Source: Bordetella parapertussis
Lineage (GTDB): Bacteria; Pseudomonadota; Gammaproteobacteria; Burkholderiales; JACQAP01
DNA: 64,000 nt
Assembly (NCBI GenBank): GCA_945900965.1
Contig: CAMDKM010000002.1
Location: forward strand, 62,001-126,000
Direction: 5' to 3'
Shown: one piece after another, positions 59,676 to 64,000 of the stretch
How positions within the stretch are numbered: position 1 is the first letter of the stretch
Layout of the letters: each line of letters opens with the position of its first letter
The notes under the pieces: generated by a model
What the model was told of the DNA's origin: nothing
Database searches by the model: none
What the model saw: only the letters and a program-made list of their open reading frames with translations
Made by a program: the position numbers and the translations under genes

Positions 59676-61322
59676 ATGCGAATTGCGATTGGCCAGTTAA
59701 ATTGCACCGTCGGCGACATGGCCGGCAACGCCGCAAAAATCCTCGACTATGCCTTGCGTGCCAAGGCGGCGGGCGCGGACTTGCTGCTCACGCCGGAATT
59801 GTCGCTTTGCGGGTATCCGCCGGAAGATCTTTTATTGCGGGACGATTTTTACGTGGCGTGCGACCAGGCGCTGCATGACCTGGCAGAGTCCGCGCGCGGA
59901 ATCGCCTTGGTGGTCGGTCATCCGCATGTGGTGGCAGGGCGGCGCTTTAATGCCGCCTCGGTGCTGCTCGACGGAAAAATCGCCGCAACCTACCACAAGC
60001 ACGATCTGCCCAATTACACCGTGTTCGATGAAGAGCGTTATTTTGAACCGGGCGCTGGAGCTTGTGTGGTCGAGGTCAAGGGCCTGCGCCTGGGGCTCAA
60101 TATCTGCGAGGATGTCTGGGGCAAAGGTGGGGCGGGTGCCGACGCCAGCGCGGAAAGCACACAGCCAAGGGCGCCCAGGATGGCCGTTGCCGCCGGTGCT
60201 CAAATCCTGCTGGTGCTCAATGCCTCTCCGTTTCACCTTGGCAAACAGAAAACCCGGCATGAAGTGGTGCGGGAGCGTACCGCCGAGACCGGCGTGCCCA
60301 TCGTGTTCTGCAATCTGGTGGGCGGGCAGGATGAGCTCATTTTCGATGGCGCCTCGTTTGTCATGGATGGCGAGGGCCGATTGACGCATCAACTGTCCTC
60401 GTTCAGCGAAGCGCTGGCCTATGTGGATATTGCCGAGGGCCGGCCGGTACCCGGGGAAATGGTGCCGGAAGGCTTGATAGACGAAAGTATCTATCGGGCA
60501 TTGTGCACCGGGGTGCGCGATTATCTTGGAAAAAACCGCTTTCCCGGCGCGCTGCTGGGTTTGTCGGGCGGCATCGATTCGGCCTTGACCCTATGTGTAG
60601 CCGCCGACGCGCTCGGCACGGACAAAGTGCATGCGGTGATGATGCCTTCGCAATTCACCGCCGACATGAGCGTCGAGGATTCGCGCGAAATGGTCAAGCG
60701 CCTCGGGGTGCATTACAGCGAAATCGCCATCAAGCCGATATTCGATGCGCATATGGCGGCGCTAGGGCCGGAGTTGAAAGGCCGGCCCTTCGATACCACG
60801 GAGGAAAATCTGCAATCCCGCATTCGCGGCAACTTATTGATGGCGCTTTCCAACAAGTTTGGCTCCATCGTGCTGACCACTGGCAACAAGAGCGAAATGA
60901 GCACCGGCTATGCTACGCTGTACGGCGATATGGCGGGTGGCTTTGCCGTGCTCAAGGACATCACCAAGCACTACGTCTACCGCCTGTCGCGCTACCGCAA
61001 TACGATTTCCGCCGTCATTCCCGAGCGAGTAATCGAACGGGCGCCCAGCGCCGAGTTGCGCCCCGACCAGAAAGATCAGGACAGCCTGCCGCCTTACGAC
61101 GCGCTGGACTCGATCGTTGAACGCTACGTCGAGCAGGACCAGGGCGTGGCCGAGATCATCGCGGCCGGCTACCAGCGTGCGGACGTCGAGCGGGTGGTCA
61201 AGCTCATTCATCTGAGCGAATACACACGCCGCCAGGCGCCCATCGGCATCCGAATCACCCCGCGCGGTTTCGGCAAGGACTGGCGTTTTCCGATCACCAA
61301 TCGCTATCGCGGCGGTCTGTAG
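59676..61322 (+). CDS. nadE: Glutamine-dependent NAD+ synthetase
   Basis: 548 residues from ATG 59676; a longer in-frame start at 59574 would run into the divergent gene. N-terminal nitrilase-type amidase with catalytic Glu41 (TPELSLCGYPPED), Lys108 (YHKHDLPNYTVFDEERYF) and Cys144 (GLNICEDVWG); C-terminal synthetase with ATP loop LSGGIDSALTLC, STGYATLYGDMAGGFAVLKDITK and PSAELRPDQKDQDSLPPY. It makes NAD+ from deamido-NAD+, with ammonia from glutamine. Cytosolic. Complete. Confidence 0.96.
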   Translation: MRIAIGQLNCTVGDMAGNAAKILDYALRAKAAGADLLLTPELSLCGYPPEDLLLRDDFYVACDQALHDLAESARGIALVVGHPHVVAGRRFNAASVLLDGKIAATYHKHDLPNYTVFDEERYFEPGAGACVVEVKGLRLGLNICEDVWGKGGAGADASAESTQPRAPRMAVAAGAQILLVLNASPFHLGKQKTRHEVVRERTAETGVPIVFCNLVGGQDELIFDGASFVMDGEGRLTHQLSSFSEALAYVDIAEGRPVPGEMVPEGLIDESIYRALCTGVRDYLGKNRFPGALLGLSGGIDSALTLCVAADALGTDKVHAVMMPSQFTADMSVEDSREMVKRLGVHYSEIAIKPIFDAHMAALGPELKGRPFDTTEENLQSRIRGNLLMALSNKFGSIVLTTGNKSEMSTGYATLYGDMAGGFAVLKDITKHYVYRLSRYRNTISAVIPERVIERAPSAELRPDQKDQDSLPPYDALDSIVERYVEQDQGVAEIIAAGYQRADVERVVKLIHLSEYTRRQAPIGIRITPRGFGKDWRFPITNRYRGGL

Positions 61323-61546
61323 GCCGTGCTGCCAGCCGAAATCAAGTGGGTGTGGCTGCCAGTTTCGTGGTGGTCGCGGTGGTAGCCGGAGTCCGCCAGT
61401 GCTGGGCGGGAAAGAGGAAAACCATTTTGCCACGGAGTTCACAGGGGCCGACAATCGGTCCTGCTTTCCGAATGCCCGCCGCGCCGTCTATACTTGTTAT
61501 ATGGCGGGCGGGTGCCCACGGCAGAAATCGAACACAGGAGGGTTGA

Positions 61547-61888
<342 letters not shown>

Positions 61889-62087
61889 GGAGGTCACGGG
61901 TTACGAGTGACGGGCGACGGAACGACGGAGAAACACGGGGTCAGGCCTATACTTTATAGGTGACCTGCGAACCCTCGAAGAGGTTCGGTTTGAAGCGTCC
62001 TCTGGTTCGATATGAAGTGAGGATAACGCAGACCGGATTAGGGTTGAACGGGGCGGAATCGTGAGTGGTTGCCGGTAGGGAGGTTCT

Positions 62088-63380
62088 ATGCGTTGTCTGA
62101 TTTCGCTCATTTCGTTCTTCCTGATTGTCAATGGTCCGGCGCTGGCCCAGGATCTGGCCGCCACGGTCGATCAGAAGGTTCGTGCGCTGGAATCGAAGAT
62201 CATTTCCTGGCGGCGTGACATTCACCAGAACCCGGAACTGTCCAATCGCGAAGTGCGAACCGCGAAGCTGGTGGCCGATGAGCTGCGCAGGCTTGGCTTG
62301 GAAGTGCAAACAGGAGTGGCGCGGACAGGAGTGGTGGGCCTGCTCAAGGGCGGTAAACCAGGAGCGGTGGTGGCCTTGCGGGCCGACATGGATGCGCTGC
62401 CGGTGGTTGAAGAGTCGGATCTTCCCTTCAAATCCACGGTGAAAGCCGAATATCTTGGTCAGCAGGTCGGCGTCATGCACGCCTGCGGACACGATGCCCA
62501 TGTGGCTATTCTGCTGGGGGTCGCCTCGGCGTTGGCGAGCGTGCGCGAACGAATTCCCGGGACGGTCAAATTCATTTTCCAGCCGGCCGAGGAGGGTCCG
62601 CCACCGGGAGAAACCGGCGGTGCGCCGTTGATGGTCGCCGAAGGCGTGCTGGACAATCCCAGGCCGGCCGCCATCTTTGGATTGCACGTCATCGCGGGGG
62701 TGCCGGCTGGCATGATTACCTATCGCCCGGGTCCGTTGATGGCCAGTGCCGACTGGCTTTACATCACTGTCAAGGGAAGGCAGACCCACGGTGCGTTTCC
62801 CTGGTCGGGGATCGATCCGGTGGTAACTTCCGCCCAGATCATCACCGGGCTGCAAAACATCGTGGCGCGGCAGATCGATGTGTCCAAGGAGCCAGCGGTG
62901 GTGACTGTTGCCACGGTTCACGGCGGCACGCGCAAGAACATTATTCCGGATCAGGTCGAAATGTCGGGAACCATCCGCACTTTCGATGAAGACATGAGGC
63001 AGGACGTTCATGCCCGCATCAAACATATCTCCGAATCGATTGCCGGGGCTAATCATGCTGTTGCCGAAGTGAAGGTGGATAAGGCCGTTCCGGTTACGGT
63101 TAACGATCCGGCCTTGACGGAGAAAATGCTGCCGACCTTGAAGCGTATCGGTGGCGCAGGGGGATCCAGGCCGCAACAACGCGTGATGGTGGCCGAGGAC
63201 TTCTCCTACTTCCAGGAGAAAATTCCCGGCTTGTTTTATTTTGTCGGCGTCACTCCCATGGATCAAGACATGAGTAAGGCGGCGCCGAATCACTCGCCGC
63301 GTTTTTTCGTGGATGAATCGGGCTTGCTGCAAGGGGCCCGCTCGCTTGCCGCCCTGGCGGTTGATTTCCTGTTGCAGTAA
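62088..63380 (+). CDS. Exported M20 peptidase / amidohydrolase
   Basis: 430 residues with a signal peptide (MRCLISLISFFLIVNGPALA-QD), so periplasmic. The di-zinc M20D pattern: MHACGHDAHVAILLG (Cys/His/Asp), the PAEEG catalytic Glu, FGLHVIAGVPAG and QTHGAFPWSGIDPV of the dimerisation domain, and EDFSYFQEKIPGLFYFVG at the end. Family members hydrolyse N-acyl amino acids such as hippurate, N-acetylated or indole-acetyl amino acids. Export is uncommon but known. ATG 62088. Not visibly in an operon. Confidence 0.9.
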   Translation: MRCLISLISFFLIVNGPALAQDLAATVDQKVRALESKIISWRRDIHQNPELSNREVRTAKLVADELRRLGLEVQTGVARTGVVGLLKGGKPGAVVALRADMDALPVVEESDLPFKSTVKAEYLGQQVGVMHACGHDAHVAILLGVASALASVRERIPGTVKFIFQPAEEGPPPGETGGAPLMVAEGVLDNPRPAAIFGLHVIAGVPAGMITYRPGPLMASADWLYITVKGRQTHGAFPWSGIDPVVTSAQIITGLQNIVARQIDVSKEPAVVTVATVHGGTRKNIIPDQVEMSGTIRTFDEDMRQDVHARIKHISESIAGANHAVAEVKVDKAVPVTVNDPALTEKMLPTLKRIGGAGGSRPQQRVMVAEDFSYFQEKIPGLFYFVGVTPMDQDMSKAAPNHSPRFFVDESGLLQGARSLAALAVDFLLQ

Positions 63381-63414
63381 AAGATAGACCGGGCAGCGCA
63401 GAACGAAGATTTAT

Positions 63415-63448
63415 GTCGGCGGGTTACGCTTCGCTAACCCACCCTACG
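63415..63448. repeat. Dispersed repeat (GGGTTACGCTTCGCTAACCC type)
   Basis: GGCGGGTTACGCTTCGCTAACCCACC is a short imperfect hairpin common between genes in many proteobacteria. Single copy in the window, 35 bp after the amidohydrolase stop. Confidence 0.5.
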
Positions 63449-63649
63449 AAAGATGCTTGTCTTTGTAGGCAACTCCCGCGTATGGATTGACTCGTTCAGA
63501 ATTGAATCTTCATGACTCGTGCTCATGCGAGTCCTGACTGCGTTACTACCCTGCGGAATGGATCTGGCTGCCGAGGAGGCTCCACCGCCAGAACTACTGA
63601 CGATGTTGGCCAAGAACAAAGTCGAAAGTGCATGGGAGTTGATTCGATC

Positions 63650-63961
63650 ATGGGTTTTCGCAAAGAGCCTGACGCCTATTACAAAACGGCGCTTTCCGAC
63701 CTTCAAGGTGCTTGGGGTCTGTTGAGAGAAACGGTCGTCGGAAAATTCGGCTTTCCGAACTCGGACAAGCTGCTATTTCATATTGACGAGGCGATGAGCT
63801 GGGAATGCGTGAGGAATTTGAAACTCATGAAGGAGGCCCTTCTGATTGTACATAACCTTGCCAGCCAATACGCGCCACAGGAAATAATCGATGAGGTGGA
63901 GGGCGTAAGGGGAAGTCTAGATGAAGTCTTCGCTGCCATCGCGGAAGGCGAGAAAATCTGA
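63650..63961 (+). CDS. Small hypothetical protein
   Basis: 103 residues from ATG 63650 (MGFRKEPDAYYKTALSDLQG), with GGGAG 11 nt upstream; an ATG at 63632 is an alternative. All-helical and acidic (AWGLLRETVVGKFGFPNSDKLLFHIDEAMSWECVRN; IIDEVEGVRGSLDEVFAAIAEGE). No family recognised. A second frame upstream (63558-63725, MDLAAEEAPPPELLTMLAKNK) also looks protein-like and overlaps, so a frameshifted longer gene is possible. Confidence 0.5.
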   Translation: MGFRKEPDAYYKTALSDLQGAWGLLRETVVGKFGFPNSDKLLFHIDEAMSWECVRNLKLMKEALLIVHNLASQYAPQEIIDEVEGVRGSLDEVFAAIAEGEKI

Positions 63962-64000
63962 GCCAGCAATTGCTTCGCTTTCCAATTCTCGGGCTCAATG

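Noticed and set aside
61947-63332. 461-codon open frame antisense to the M20 amidohydrolase
   Set aside because: Composition is His/Arg/Gly-rich with no family pattern, and the + strand frame is a complete, well-conserved enzyme. High GC creates such antisense frames; the same holds for long frames opposite ptrB (2477-3658), glcD (23198-24388), the PQQ dehydrogenase (35824-37272), ltaE (8007-9311) and the TPR protein (54573-56162).

Overview
The window is chromosomal DNA of moderately high GC, most likely from an aerobic betaproteobacterium of the Burkholderiales/Rhodocyclales/Nitrosomonadales type. Supporting this are a DUF3460 small protein (a family I know mainly from Betaproteobacteria), a WCGPC-type CnoX, a PQQ alcohol dehydrogenase, a glcDEF/ttuD/garR/hyi glycolate cluster, and a gentisate pathway using a GST-type maleylpyruvate isomerase. 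I see no rRNA, tRNA, CRISPR array or prophage.

Layout. 0-2 kb: two MFS transporters on the minus strand (the first cut by the window edge) and DUF3460. 2.3-9.2 kb: oligopeptidase B, an exported acetamidase/formamidase-type protein with its own promoter and terminator, small exported proteins, and L-threonine aldolase. 9.3-19 kb: a NYN/OST-HTH protein, a small MITE-like element, a GNAT enzyme, an LpxH-type phosphoesterase whose start codon is a problem, CnoX, an RND efflux pump without an outer membrane partner, an HD phosphodiesterase-like protein and an SDR. 19.7-28 kb: an OmpA-like protein, then the glycolate/glycerate cluster on the minus strand. 28-34 kb: MoxR-VWA pair, FlK-like thioesterase overlapping a PilB/GspE-type ATPase, and Amt. 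34-39 kb: Nudix hydrolase, cytochrome c, a PQQ dehydrogenase carrying the lanthanide-type Asp-x-Asp signature, ArfB and CorA.

39-50 kb is an aromatic-acid locus: a divergent MarR regulator, then a ferredoxin-FAD/NAD reductase, an SDR, a PaaA/BoxB-like di-iron protein, gentisate dioxygenase, fumarylpyruvate hydrolase, BKACE, PdxA-like, DUF1537 kinase, an acyl-CoA synthetase alpha-type protein and maleylpyruvate isomerase. The last steps (gentisate to maleylpyruvate to fumarylpyruvate to fumarate plus pyruvate) are clear. The first three genes look like a small, possibly new di-iron oxygenase system that feeds it. 51-58 kb is a minus-strand run: RraA-like protein, a 1654-residue TPR protein with an embedded C39-like cysteine peptidase, a HEICH metallopeptidase and a membrane-anchored protein. 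58-64 kb: FemAB-like acyltransferase, NAD synthetase, PII, an exported M20 amidohydrolase and a small unknown protein.

The most unusual structure is not a gene. Thirteen intergenic spots hold the same kind of element: a purine-rich array of 7-10 nt units as the 5' arm, a variable core of roughly 40-130 nt, and usually the inverted array as the 3' arm. The arms come in several sequence dialects (ACGAAGG, CGCAAAG, CACAGAGG, CGCGGAGG, GTGAATGA, CCCTCACCC), yet the arm/core junction GGAAA(A)TCA is shared across four dialects. A further 18-bp perfect palindrome looks like a collapsed copy of one element, a 39-bp module recurs in three of them, and one repeat lies inside the glcF reading frame. Many sit between genes read in the same direction and fill nearly the whole gap.
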